From NCBI RefSeq assembly GCF_039555335.1, contig NC_092644.1, positions 45,184,667 through 45,248,666 on the forward strand: a DNA stretch of 64,000 nt. The letters run 5' to 3'. Position 1 is the first letter of the stretch. Each line of letters starts with the position of its first letter. The position numbers and the translations under genes are program-made. The notes beneath the pieces are model-generated. The model saw only the letters and a list, made by a program, of their open reading frames with translations. It was not told the origin of the DNA and did no database searches. This DNA is from Amphiura filiformis (taxonomy: Eukaryota > Echinodermata > Ophiuroidea > Amphilepidida > Amphiuridae). Of the stretch, positions 47,869-61,000 are shown in pieces.

Positions 47869-50767
47869 AGCAGTCAATTCAGTACCCACTTCCGTGTTTA
47901 CGCTCTGCATGCTCTCAAAATGTAAACAAGTGCCTTTTTAAAGTTTTTTCTCTGACAAAAACTTTGGGTGAAAAACCAATCAAATTGCGTGAATTCTTGA
48001 CAAGAATTCATGTATTCACTGAATTCATTTACTGAATTCATTCAGACTGACTGAGATGAGTCATGCATCAATCAATGCATGCATGACTATGACATACATG
48101 AATTACCGTAATTAGAATTTACAATTGAAGGTTAATTTGTAGCTAACGTATAAACATCTTACCAAAATCCAAATGAAACATGCCTATCTATATTCACTAC
48201 CGGTATTGTCTGATTACATTATAACAATGTTAGTACAGAAAATAATAGCCTAAATAGGTAAGCTTAAAATTTGTGTTACACCACCTGACGAATTAATCCA
48301 CCTGCCGTTCCTGCACGTCGCGCGTCGTCTGCAATGACAAACATAACTTAGAAACACCAATTGGGACCAATTGAACAAATTCATATCTCAAATTTCACAC
48401 ATTTCACATAAGATTTAATACAGTCAATCATTTGAGCTACAGGTTACCACGGATTGATAATGCACTGTTTGTCAAAGTCTTTAAAAGACGTTGATAATGA
48501 TACAGAAAGCTACATACAGGTGTGAACTTAGAAATAAAATGTTTTCAAAAGATTAAAAGCAGCTTGGGCAAAGTTTATACGCATGCGCACATTCACTATA
48601 CGGCCCATGGCGGCCATATTGAAGGAAAACGGACGGGTTTGGACTACGCTGGTCATTTTCATCAAAATTTAACAGCTATTTGGAAGCGTCTGTGCATGTT
48701 TTGTAAATCTGTACGTTCTTCATAGAACCAGGTATATTGTGATGTAATTTGTGGGTTAAGGTTTGCCATGAATACATTTTTTTACACCTGTTAATATTAC
48801 CGTTTTTGTCCGAAATGAGAAAGGTTGTCGAATTCTATGCCCTTGCACTTGCATTTCTCTGACAGTGACAGTAAAGTGTAAGCTTATAATATTATATACA
48901 TGTAAATATGGAGGTGTCGTGATGAAGCTCAAACTACTGCTTCGGGCCATAGTATATGTATGTCCAAACCTGGGAAGTGTCAGGTTTGCTAAATCCATTA
49001 GCATTATCAGAATACAGAAACATTGTCGTTGTCGTTGTAAAATGCCGCGTGCCGGCCCATCGGTTGTTCTGACCACCATGCATGCATTGGCATGGGACAG
49101 CCACACGCATATCCAAGGTTGCCAAAACTTTTAGCCCAAGTTGCGGGTATTAGCCGTGAAATGTCGCCCAAATAGCCAAAAAATCACCGAAAATTTTAAG
49201 TCGATTTAGGGGGTTCTACACCCCCGTTTTATTTTGAAATTTTTGGAAAATGCTGAAATAAATTTAAAAAAAAAAAAAAACTGAAAAAAAAAAGTGGAAG
49301 AAAAATTTAAAATCGATTTGAGGGTTCTACACCCATCTTGGAATTTTAGGGAAAAGCTGAAATAAATTATAAAAACTAACAAAAAAGGAAAAAAGTTTTA
49401 AAAAAGAAATTAAAAAACGGCTCGGCCTCGGGGGGGGGTAAATTATAAAAAAACTAACAAAAACTGATTTTTTGTTATCTAGGCCTACTTTAAAAGAAAA
49501 ATTTATATATTTGTGAATTTTTGTGGAATTTGTGGAAATATTGAAAGAAAGCACGCCCTTTTGTGATATTTTGGGGAAATAATGAAAAACTAACAAACAT
49601 TTTCAAAAATTAAAGCAGGGTTCGCAGGTTTTTGCCGCAGGTGGAAAAACCGCGGTTTTAACCGTGGTTTTTTCCGCTTTCCAAAAACAGTTTTTGCTAG
49701 TTTTTGCCAACAAAAATGGCAAAAACTAAAAAAGTGATAAATAGTTCACTTTTTTCATCTCAAAACAAGTTATTAAGTTATAAAAATAATTTTCAGAGTG
49801 TAACAAAGCCATAACATACAGAATTTCATCTGATCAAGACCAGTCAAAACTTATGTTTTCTGGCGTTTCATCAACCATCGGTTGACTTCATCAGCAGTGT
49901 TGCTATTTTGAAGTACTGTGTGATATTGAACCAGTAACTCTAAATGTTAGACCAGCATCAACCCCTGTGTCAAAGTTCTTAAATGCACTTCAAAATAGCA
50001 ACACTGCTGATGAATTCAACCGATGGTTGATGAAACGTCCAGAAAATGTAAGTTTGGAGTGGTCTTAAGGGCTGGGGTATGAACGTTTGGACAGTAGGGG
50101 AGATTGGGGTTAGTTGGAACGCGGGGTAAGTTGAAACATTGTATTTTTTTCTGACACAAACAATTAATTTGGTAAAATACTGGCACCTAGTAATAGGTAT
50201 TAGTAAGGGTCATCCACCAAATTAGCAACAGCACTGATGCCCCACCAGTGTTGGCTTGGGAAAGGAATATCTGTTTTTTGACTTACTGACTAATTTTTAT
50301 ACCCCTCAGAAATGATGCGTTATCTCCATGTTGTTTGAAGATTCAGGAGATTATTTTTTGAGTATCATAAGCACTAGTAGTGAGTCCCAGAATAATGTTA
50401 AATAAAAGTTTTATTGTATTTCTTATTTTGTGTAATGAAGTTTGAAATGTAAAAATAGGCATCGGGGTTAGTTGAAACTTTTGAGGTGGGGTTAGTTGAC
50501 ACGTGAAAATCGCATAGAAAAATATGGTTAAAAATTTGACTTTTTAAAATTTGTAACATGTTTACCATTTCTTCAATATTGCTTTAATATGGTTAAAAAG
50601 CAATAATACAAGCAAAAAGTGCACACAGAAAGTACATTTTATAATATTTTAGGCTTCTCATATTTTGGTCCATGGTGACACTCGTCACCTTGTGTCCAAA
50701 GTATTGACCCGCACTCCCACATATTTATTTATTCATTTTTTCACACTGATTGTATGTTAAAGGGAAG

Positions 50768-51214
50768 CAGGGTTCGCAGGTTTTTGCCACAGGTGGAAAA
50801 AACCATGGTTTTAACTGCATGTTTTAACCGCTTAGCAAAAAACAGTTTTTGCCGGCAAATATGGCAAAAACTAAAAAAGTGATTTAAAGTTCCGATTTTT
50901 TTTTTTTATTCTAATTATTACATTCAAAAATTAATTTCCATTTACTGAAATGTGGTATATCACATTCAAAATATTTTCATTTTAAGGACTTGATGAGACA
51001 AAAAATAAGTTGAATGATTCATTAAAAGATATATGTTTACTGTTTATTAGCTTTCTGTGCACTTGTTAACATTTGAGTGACTATAAATGAGTTTTTGCCA
51101 GTTTTTGCCATTTTTGCCGGTTTAAACCAGGCAAAAACTGGCAAAACAGGTTTTTGCCAGTTATTGCCACTTTGTCGGCAAAAACAGGTTTTTGCCGGCA
51201 AAAACCGAACCCTG
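50768..51214. mobile_element. 447-bp hAT element, innermost layer, TSD AAGGGAAG
   Basis: Begins CAGGGTTCGCAGGTTTTTGCC and ends GGCAAAAACCGAACCCTG, the same family as the outermost 49616-53132 element. Perfect 8-bp repeats AAGGGAAG (50760-50767, 51215-51222). Confidence 0.92.
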
Positions 51215-51514
51215 AAGGGAAGTATAACCCTAACAACACAATAATAATTATTCTGAAATTTTTACAAGCTGTGTTTCAACTAACCCCACCCTATGTTTCA
51301 ACTTACCCCAGGGGTGGGGTTAGTTGAAACACTTTTTTTCAAATTTTCAAATTGGATTATATGAATAATCATAAGCAGGTCCAATAAAGTTTAAGGCTGT
51401 ATTTGTAGCATGTATGTATATGTTTATACTGATATGGTTAGTGTTTCTTGAAAGTAATCGGTTTATGCGTTAAAAAAGACGATTTTGTGAAAAATGTTTC
51501 AACTAACCCCAATC

Positions 51515-51832
51515 CAAGGGTGAAAATAAGAGAGCTTGAACCAGGGGCCACTTCGGCAGAAAAAAGTGGCCCCTGGTTCACCAAGATTGGAAGAAACCAG
51601 GGGTTATTTCCAATTACCAAGGGGTCAATAAAAATAAAGATATGCTGATAATGCTGGATTGGTTAAATACGCACTATTTGGTTTAAAATTTGATATTTTT
51701 GGTTCACTATCAAGGGGGCAAGTTTTGTGAGAAAAGTGTCCCCTGGTCAACTACAAATGAGATGGAACCAGGGGCCATTGCAGAGTTTCTGGGGGTCAAA
51801 CGGCTCCTGTCTCCCGCTTAATTTCACCCTTG
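51515..51832. mobile_element. 318-bp hAT-like element, TSD CCCCAATC
   Basis: Ends CAAGGGTGAAAATAAG / CTTAATTTCACCCTTG, flanked by perfect 8-bp CCCCAATC (51507-51514, 51833-51840). The interior repeats ACCAGGGGCCA in both orientations. It landed beside the terminal repeat of the TA element, so its TSD copies part of that TIR. Confidence 0.88.
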
Positions 51833-52416
51833 CCCCAATCTCCCCTATTTATTGTGGGACATTAGAGCACATCAGACATATCGAATTGTATTCTGAATAC
51901 GAAGAATGTCATTCTGATATCAAATAATTTTGATTTTTGAAATTAGCAATTTAATACACATTTTATGGCAAATCATTAAAATTGATATTTTGATATTTAA
52001 CAGTACTTGAAGTAAACTTTATAAATCTGATGATTTATACTTAAAGTGTATGTAGGTGGGATGAAAAGCCGACGATCAATTGAAAATTTTGACCTTTAGT
52101 ATTGAAGATATGGATTTTTTTCCCAAAACACACAAAAAAATTGGTCTTTTGGGAAAAAAATCCATATCTTCAATATGAAATGTCAAAATTTTCAATTGAC
52201 CGTCGGCTTTTCCTCCCTGCTACATACACTTTAAGAATATGTCATTAGATTTATATAATTTACTTCGAGGACCGTTATATATCAAAAATTTGACAAATAT
52301 CAATTTTTTATCATTTGTCATAAAATTTAATATTATATTGTGATTTTCAAAAATGAAAATTATTTGATATCAGAAAGACATGCTTCAGATTCAGAATGCA
52401 ATCGATAGGTCTGAGG

Positions 52417-52696
52417 CAAGGTCTTAGCCAGCCATGCGTCCACCAGTCTTTAAGATGGCCTAATCTAATTTTAGACGGGTGGATTTAATGGATTTTACAG
52501 ATGTGATAGCTCTAAAACAGATGATTTTAAGGTTGTATGAACTTGAGACTAATTCAGAGTGACATGTAAAGGCCAAATCAGGACATATTTGACCCTAGTG
52601 ACCCTTCCATGGATATAGACAAGTTGTTTTATATTTGAGGGTCAAATTTTGGTATCTGCTTGGACGGGTGGTTTCTGATTTCTGGCTAAGACTCTG
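52417..52696. mobile_element. 280-bp hAT-like element, TSD GTCTGAGG
   Basis: Ends CAAGGTCTTAGCCAG and CTGGCTAAGACTCTG, flanked by perfect 8-bp GTCTGAGG (52409-52416, 52697-52704). Inserted in the right half of the TTAA-target MITE copy. Confidence 0.88.
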
Positions 52697-53140
52697 GTCT
52701 GAGGTGCTCTCATGTCCCACAAAAAATACTGTCGAAACGCAATAAACGCTCATTTTAGATCCCTTAACCAGATGAAATCCTACAGACCTGATGGAATTTA
52801 TTCAAGGATGTAACAAAGCCGGATTTTATAATTATAAGTACCGTAACATATTAAGAAATTTAAGGCATGGGTTTTCAATTTTTTATTGCTCTCTAGTGCA
52901 TTTAACTGAAATGTGGCATATCAAATTCAAAACTTTTTCATTTTAATTAAGGACTTGATGAGACAAAAAATATGTGGAATGATTCATTTTAAGATGTGTA
53001 TTACTATTTATCAGCTTTCTGTGTTACTTTTTAATACTTGAATGACTTTACATGGGTTTTTGCCATTTTTGCTGGTTTAAACCAGGCAAAAACTGGCAAA
53101 AACAGGTTTTTGCCGGCAAAAACCGAACCCTGAATTAAAG

Positions 53141-55021
53141 AAAAAGATAAACTGCAAGGAAAATAAATTTCATTTGATTTTAGGGAAAGGCTAACTTTTT
53201 AGACCTTTTTGGTCTTCCAGCCTTTTCCTCCATATGTACATGTACCGTGTTTGTATATATTATTTTTTATGTAATGTCTTTGATTATTTTATGGAAATAA
53301 ATATGTATGAATGAATAAAGAGTTGACTTTTGACAGGGTTCTGCACTACCTTCTTAATTTTGGGGAAATGCTGAAACAAATTATAAACAAACTACCGTAA
53401 CAAAAACTATTTAAAAAAATGCTAAATATTTTTAATCAAACCCAAAACGGTCGGGTCCGACTGTCCGTGGATAATGACTGGTACTTATTTTTTGACTTGT
53501 TCGGCATGATTTGTACAGTTTGTCTTCGCTTTTGATCATCATGCCGTTTCAAAAGAAAATGTGCGGTAGGTGTTTGCACATTTTTATTTCAAAAGAACTG
53601 ACAATGGAAAAAAACAAAAACTTATGTTGAAGTAGAAACTTGGCACCGTCCCCGCAGCGCTGACACTAAGAAGCTACTTTTACGTGCTTAAGACGACTTA
53701 AAAGTCGTCTTAATTGTTACAAACATGCTGAGGTCATGGTTGTGTCCTAAAAGTATACACACATGTGGAACCCTTGTTGTGAGGTTACATAATGTTGTGT
53801 GGAAAATTTTAATTGAAAAAGGACCACTCCTGGGCACACCTGTTATGAGGATGTTACAAGTAGTCTACCATGTCACATGTTTATATGTCTGGAGTAGGAC
53901 CACTCTTTGGGTGGGTCTGTTTACTTTTTGAAGTTTATACTAGAGGGTTGGACATGTGACTCGTTATGTCTGGAGTGGGACATGTAGACAGAGTGGTACT
54001 ACATGTACTACTAGGCAATAAAATCACCAAGTATGGTACAAAAAACATCGTGCAATTTTTTTTTTTTTAGATCAACCATGAATGATCCTATCATTTAGGT
54101 CTAGGTCCAGGACACTCCAAAACCAAAAAATAAATAACTTAAAAAAAAAAAAATTAAGTATAATCCCCTCAGAAATGGTGTCTCCTGTAGTGTAAAATGT
54201 GTAGAAACCCTCTGGCTTGACCCCCACCAGGGGCCCTTAAGCGGACCCCCGGCCGTATGACACAAGAGCTCCACTCGCTACACTTGTTACGCTTTGCCAA
54301 TTTTCAGACTCAAAAAATTCACATCAGATTCAAAAAATTTGGTATTCAGAAGGGCTCTCAGATGAGTCTGAAACCCTGGAGCTCCAGGGCTCTGCCCCTG
54401 GATCCCGCCAGGGCCCTTAAGTGGGCCCCTGGACCCCAGCTGTAGTCATAAGCGCTTCGCTCGCTCCGCTCGCAAGTGTCCCTATTTCTAGTTTTTAAAA
54501 GTTACAGGTATGCCATTGCCTCTTCTTTGCACGGTTGTTTTTGTGATAGGTGCTATGGTACTACTTGTTGACTCTGCATAAATTGCATAAAATCTATTTC
54601 AGGCAGAAACTAACAATTGATTTTCAAGATTCAAAATCATTTTCTAGGTAAACAGACCCTGCTCTTTCAATCTGCAATACTTTTAGTGACAACAAGGTGA
54701 TCTACTTTATCAGGCTCTCAATTGACGTTAAACTGAATTTTTTTAATGTTCATCATCACTAACTAATCTATCGTCGATCTAAGACCGAGTGTCCATTCAT
54801 GTACTGTCCACCAGAGCTCTGTTAATGTTATAATATTTTGCAGATTTCCTTTTACAAATTAAGGGTACTGGTAACCGTCCATCGTGTATTATTGTGCACA
54901 AGCTCCTAGATGCACACACTTGACTAAAGGTTGGACTAAATCAATGTATCTAAAATTAAAAGAAAATGATCCTAAGGAAAATTAATCATCAATTGTTTCA
55001 TTTATTTATTTTTGTCAACAG
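53141..55021. other. Upstream region of NELFB; GC-rich dispersed repeats
   Basis: No coding exon identified. 54200-54480 holds GC-rich dispersed repeats (CCAGGGGCCCTTAAGCGG, CAGGGCCCTTAAGTGGGCCC, CGCTTCGCTCGCTCCGCTCGC) like those at 34.3-34.75 kb. An unidentified non-coding 5' exon of NELFB should lie in or before this stretch, because an acceptor (TTTGTCAACAG) ends at 55021. Confidence 0.45.
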
Positions 55022-55045
55022 GTGGAGTATTAGAAGAAGTGAACC

Positions 55046-58000
55046 ATGTCTGGTTTTGAAGAGGTTGGAATAGCCGGTAGTGATCACCTGAGAGAGGCAT
55101 TGACTAACTGCACTGATCCACAGCAAGCCATAGAAGATTTTCAAGCTGAAAATGGGATTCTATTACCAACACTACAGCATGCTTTACCCTTGCTAGATCT
55201 ACATAATATCAGGCGTCTAGAGTTTCACCAGTCCATTATGGAAGAGCTCAACGAAAGACTGATAAAAAGAACAGCTGAGCTAGCAGGAAGCGACGACAAG
55301 AAACGCTACAAGAAGATCGAAGATCTGCTCTCAAAATGTTTCCCGTTAATAAGGAACAAAGTTGTCCAACCAGTGGTGATGTCAGTTATGAAGTGCTTGC
55401 CAAAAGTACCAGAAAAGTACTTGTCTGTTCTTGTAGAAGATAGAGAGCTTTATGAAGTTGCAGCACCGGAAGTGAAGCGGCAGATCTGGGAACAGAATCC
55501 TTCTTTGTTTGGTGATGAAGTGTCTCCGCTGTTGTCAGAATACATCAAAAACAAAGAAGCTGTCTTGTTTGGTAATGACAGGGTGAACTCGCACATGTTC
55601 TTTTCAGTCCCACCAAAAACACGTCGTCAGGGAGACGTGGTGCAGAGACTGACACAGATGGTTGGGAAGAGCATCAAGTTGTACGACATGGTACTGCAGT
55701 TTCTCAGAACTCTCTTTCTTAGGACTAGGAATGTTCATTACTGTACTCTGAGAGCAGAGTTGCTCATGTCTCTGCATGATGTGGAGACAAATGAAATAGT
55801 TAATGAGGATCCTTGTCACAAGTTCACATGGTGCCTGGATGCTTGCATCAGGGAGAGGTTTATTGATGAGAAAAGATCAAGAGAACTGCAAGGGTTCTTG
55901 GATGGAGTAAAACGTGGACAGGAGCAAGTTTTAGGGTAGGTGTACTAGGGTATTGATATGTAGCATGATCTGATTCACTCGGACCAAAGTTGGTTATTAA
56001 TTTTTAATCAATGTTGAAATCGGCAGGGAATTGGTATTTTTTGCTTCCATCAATTTCGTTATTGGCAACTTTCTTCTGATTTGATCAGATCTTGTCACAC
56101 ATTGCTCAATTTGTACCGGTTTCAGCCAGGATGTGATAACCAGTTTGGAGCATTTTTGGAGAAAGTCCCTGCTCATTATCATCACTGCATAGTTTCATTT
56201 GATCATCATAAATCGGGGGAGGAAACAAATGAAGTCATGACAACAAGAATAGAAAAGTCAAATTCAAGGGCAATATGGTAGGATGAATTCCCAGGCATGA
56301 GAATTTTCAGGTTAAAACCTGAATTCAGGTTTTTTTGTTGTCCAAATTTAAATGCAATTTCATTTATTTTTAACCCTTTAAGTATTTTGGGCCATTTTCA
56401 TGCTACTTTACAATGTTCCAATTTTTTTTAGAATAGTTCATTCTCATGCCTGATTACTGCATCACTTGTGTGCATAAGTAGTACTATTTTAGGGTGGCAG
56501 ATTTTGTCACTGTCAGCCATCATGGATGCATGAATAAACCAAGTTTTCTCTTTGTTTGTTGACAAAGATTCGACATTGGAGTCTAAATTTTGGTGATATG
56601 CATATAGCCAAAGAAAAATGAAACTACAACAATGCTAGTACTGAGAAGCTCAAACATAATTGTGTTCATAGTGAAACTTTCAAATAGTTACATTTTGGCA
56701 GCTACAACATTGTGTTTTTTATAAATTTCAAAACATTCAAGAAGCAAAACTTTTCAAAAGTGTTGTCTCCATGCATGTAATTCATATCACATTTTTCTTC
56801 ATGTCACTTACAATGGCAAAACATTTGATCCTATTTTACAGGGACCTGTCTATGATCTTATGTGATCCATACGCAGTGCATACCGCAGGTCTTAGTACCA
56901 TCAAACTTCTGGTGCATCTTGTCAGCCAAGAGAAACTACCAAGAGTAAGTCTTGTTGAGCTAAAGTAAGTGATTACTGTCAGTGTAACAATTTGAGTGAA
57001 CAAGGTGAAGTAAATTATATTTAAAAATTCTTAAACATTTGAGATTGTTCCTGCAATCCTTTTGGTTCTTGACCATGTGATATGACACAATTATAAACAT
57101 GATTCAACATGTGCATACTCATTATGTGAACCAATCGGAGGTGCATAGCATCAACGGGACTGATTGATTTTTAAGACCTAGGTAATTCCTTGTAAAATGT
57201 AGGGTTTCATTTGCTTAAAATTTGGCATACTTAAATACTTATAAGTGATATTTTTAATTGAAGTGTTTAAAAATGGCGTAAAACAACTTGGCTTTGCCTC
57301 ATTGTTTTACTTAAAATAATGATGTCGCCTGTGTTATATGGTCATTTTCACGGTAAAGGGTGTAACTTTTGATTTTTAGGGTCAACATTTCAAACCACTT
57401 AAATATGTTTCTGTTTACTGAAATCATGCATAGAAACAACTTAAATTCCAGTAAAATAATGTTTCAAGGCTTAAACCTTTTGATTTCTAATAAAAATTTG
57501 ACATTTGCATAACATTTTGGTTAAAATCTAAGAAAAAATGTATTTTACATAACCTCAGAAAATTTTGACATGAAAGCTGGAATACATGTGAAATTCCATT
57601 CCAAAGTAAGTCAACAGATATAAGTTAAATTTTATACCATGTTTTGCTATGTTTGTAATTGCAGTTTTGAAAATTTTAACATCAAGTGTCATTTACAATG
57701 GAAATTTCCAAACCTTAAACATATTTTTTAAGTTTTAATTGGGTTCCTAAAATAATTTGAATGTCTAACTTCATGTACAAATACTCAGGATTGAGTTTTA
57801 AGGCGTGCAGTGCGATTCTGCACGCGCCTTGCGCCTGAAAATACGCCGAGGGGTGCGATTTTTCGCACACCTAAAAAAAAATAAAAAAAAATAAATTTTT
57901 TTTTTTTTTTTTAAGTTTTATTTTTATTTAGAATGTCCCTGAACTTAAAAATGTCCCTGGAAATATTTTTAATTTTTTTTTTTAAACTTGAAAAAAAAAT

Positions 58001-61000
58001 TACAAAAGATTAAAAAATTATAAATTCATGTTCAAAATAGGCAAATTTGTAATTGATGTTCACATTACAACCTATTTATGAAGTAAAGAAGCATATAAAA
58101 CAAATGCATTTTAAAATCATTCATAGATTATTATGTGAACATAATTTACAAATTTGCCTATTTTAAACAAGAATTTATAATTTTTTAAATCTTTTTGTAA
58201 TTTTTTTTTTTTAATTAAAAAAAATTCCATGGACATTCTAAAGTTCCTGGGACATTCTAGGGACATTCTAAATCCAAAAAAAAAACTAATTAAAAAAAAA
58301 AAAATTACAAATGACACTAGCAATAAGTCCAAAGTCCAGGGACATCTATGCAGTATACACCATTCATTACCCCAGAGCTTTTACCATGGCCATTAAAAAA
58401 AAGTACATGTATGTTGTCACAATTGCTAAGTTTTAGCTGAAAATGAAATCATAGTCATGTATACCAGTTTTGAAAAAAGCACACCTTGGTTTATTTAGGT
58501 GTGCGATTTGCAGCACACCTAAAAGCACACCTCGGGTTATCCAGGCGTGCGATTTACAGCACACCTGTCATATTGCAAAACTCAATGCCTGAATACTACT
58601 TGATGAAAGGAACCTCCCAGCCAAGTTTCACAGAAATTGGAGTTATTTTTTAGAATTGGCAATTCAAGCGATTTGTGTTTCGGAGGCTTCAGTTAACAAC
58701 ACAGGTGATCATAAAAGTAAAATATTTAGCTAACTACTACAAGTTGACATAAAAAATAGGTAAAAATATCACAATTACCAATTTTCATGCTTTGCTTCTA
58801 AGTATTGAATTTCAGTTGTGACAAAATTAAATTATCACAGCAAGTCATTTTTTTGTTTCGGAGGCTTCATGTTAACAATTGTTAAACATTGCAGAAGTAG
58901 TTGTTTTGAATACAACAGTGTTGGGATCATCTAAGCTGTTATTTTCTTGTGTGTATTGAATCAATGATTCTATGCGGCAGATATTGTAGATTTATCACAC
59001 ATTAATTTTTTCACCCATTTGTTAAGTATGGTGTTTTTTGCATGTGAAGCCTCCGAAACAGGCTTTTTAAGGTATCAATATATTTTTCAAACATTAACCA
59101 TAATGTCAATTTTTTTTTAAATTTATGACATTCTGCACATATCAAGTAATAATTACAATGCAGATATCAGTATGAAACACACCAATTTAGATATGCATAG
59201 ATGATAATTAAGTTTATTGTTGTTTCGGAGGCTTCATTTGTTTCGGAGGCTTCAGTTGTTAACGGAAAGTTTGTATTGGGTCCCATTTTCAAACGGTGAT
59301 ATATATCTCCACGATTTAAAAACATGTGACTTGAGGATCTACTTTGCTACATTTTGATAAATAGATTGGATGAGCTCTTTTATTTATATTTGCACAAGCT
59401 TGCTGAACAGTTTGTTTCGGAGGCTTCAAAAAGTTAACGGAAAAACGGCTATTTGAAGTCAAGATTTTATAAAAATTTTAAAAGCTTGCAAATCGGCTAA
59501 TTTTTGTTACCCATTTCAAGTTAAGATAACAACTGTTATGAATCAAGAAGAAGTGAAGAAATAACCAAGAATTATGAACCAAAGCTACACCCACAAAGTT
59601 TGTTAACAATTGTTAACGGAAAATGAAGCCTCGAAACGACAAATATTGAAGTCCGGTTCTCAAAAATACAGGGCCGTTCACAATTAAATCTAATGTGGCA
59701 GTGTTTACTGAACATATGACTGTACTTTCAGGATAAGAAAAATTATCCATGAACTAACTGAAGAAAACACAGGGTTTTACAAAAATGTTACTGTTTTTTA
59801 TAGTTTTTCAAAATGGCAATATTAAGTACATTTAAGCCTGCTAAAACTGAACGCAGTAACTCCCAAAGCTGATTATGCTACCCAAGGTAGCTGCTAACTA
59901 GATGACTTATGCGGCCAAAAATCATGGAATTCAGTGGCTTTATTAGAACACTACGGTTTAAAATGTTAAAAATCCAAAGTTACACCCTTTACCGTGAAAA
60001 TGACCATATGAGACAATAGATGCAGGACAGCGGCTACAAACAATACCTTTATTCTCTAATTATAATAAAGGAAATGCTTGTCATTGTGTTTGGGAACAGC
60101 ATTTCAGACTTATGGTACCGTACAAAAATGTATGTAAAATTTTAATGAATTTAAAAAATAAAAGTCATGATAGATTCTATATGTTTATTATCAGAGTTTG
60201 TAGTTCATCACAAAGTAATTGTAATTGTGAGAATTAACTTTGATTTACTCAACTCCATTCAGTTCACAGATTCTTGCCCAAATTGTAGTTATAGTACTTG
60301 GCATAGTAAGGAAAATCATGAGTTCGACAACAATAAGCTTACAAATACAATTGATATTTCTTGTTACTTTGTATATATTTGTAGAAAACATTTGATCTTT
60401 TATGAAATCAAATGTTGTTTGATCTCAATATATTAAATATCTTAAAACATAATAGATTGTGTTATTTTTCCTCCAATGTTTATAGGACAGTCAAGTTTTG
60501 ATGCTACTTCTCAGAATGCTGACACTGGGCTTGGGAGCATGGGATATGATTGACAAACAACAATTCAGAGAACCAAAGTTGGTGAGTATTTTGAGATAAA
60601 TAGGACAAGGTGGAAATTTGATATGGTGGAGAAAGCCTTCCAATATATGTTATCCCTATCTCTAGCAAATCCCAGACAATCCTGTACCCTGGGTGTTTCC
60701 ACTGGAACAACGTGGGGCAGGGTAACAAACATTAAGATTTATATGTTCACAGCTTGTCACTTCTTCTTCTTGCTGCTGAGCAGCCAGTCTCGTGTGGAAA
60801 CATCAACTTCAGAGAGTCCCTTGGCTCAATTTGGGGTCAATGAAGGTGACAAGCTTTGATGATGTGGTCTGCCGTCTGCTCTTCCTTTCCGCACTCACAA
60901 AGTGGGCTTTGGGTGAGGCCCCATCTATGCATACATCTAGATGCATACTGGACCTACTCCTGTTCGCAGGTGGTTGAGTTTCACCCATGCATGGCGTGGC

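Larger units (their letters stand above)
46613..49615. other. Region between mitoguardin and NELFB; possible promoter area, two inverted repeats
   Basis: No exon assigned with confidence. 47281-47700 and 48300-48700 are richer in CpG than their surroundings; 48600-48620 (CGGCCCATGGCGGCCATATTG) has the look of a YY1-type ATGGCGGC promoter element. The mitoguardin 5' non-coding exon could lie here. Inverted repeats at 47493-47632 and 47810-47868 are listed separately. A low-complexity A-rich tract spans 49258-49295. Confidence 0.35.
50097..51845. mobile_element. 1.75-kb element with GGGGAGATTGGGG TIRs at a TA target
   Basis: TIRs GGGGAGATTGGGG / CCCCAATCTCCCC are flanked by TA (50095-50096, 51846-51847). 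The uninterrupted host sequence GACAGTATTTATT exists at 25888-26536. The interior carries many copies of GGGGTTAGTTGAAAC in both orientations. TA duplication is typical of mariner/Tc1-like elements. No transposase ORF. Confidence 0.88.
50069..52763. mobile_element. Second copy of the palindromic TTAA-target MITE, itself interrupted
   Basis: Flanked by TTAA (50065-50068, 52764-52767). Begins GGGCTGGGGTATGAACGTTT and ends AACGCTCATTTTAGATCCC, matching the intact copy at 25888-26536 along its length. Split at GACAG|TA|TTTATT by the element 50097-51845, and near its right end by 52417-52696. Confidence 0.9.
49616..53132. mobile_element. hAT element (outermost layer of a six-element nest), TSD AATTAAAG
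   Basis: Begins CAGGGTTCGCAGGTTTTTGCC and ends GGCAAAAACCGAACCCTG. Flanked by perfect 8-bp repeats AATTAAAG (49608-49615, 53133-53140). Its own sequence is 49616-50068 plus 52768-53132; the rest is later insertions. Its left part contains an ~80-bp inverted repeat (49838-49913 / 49988-50063). No transposase. Confidence 0.9.
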
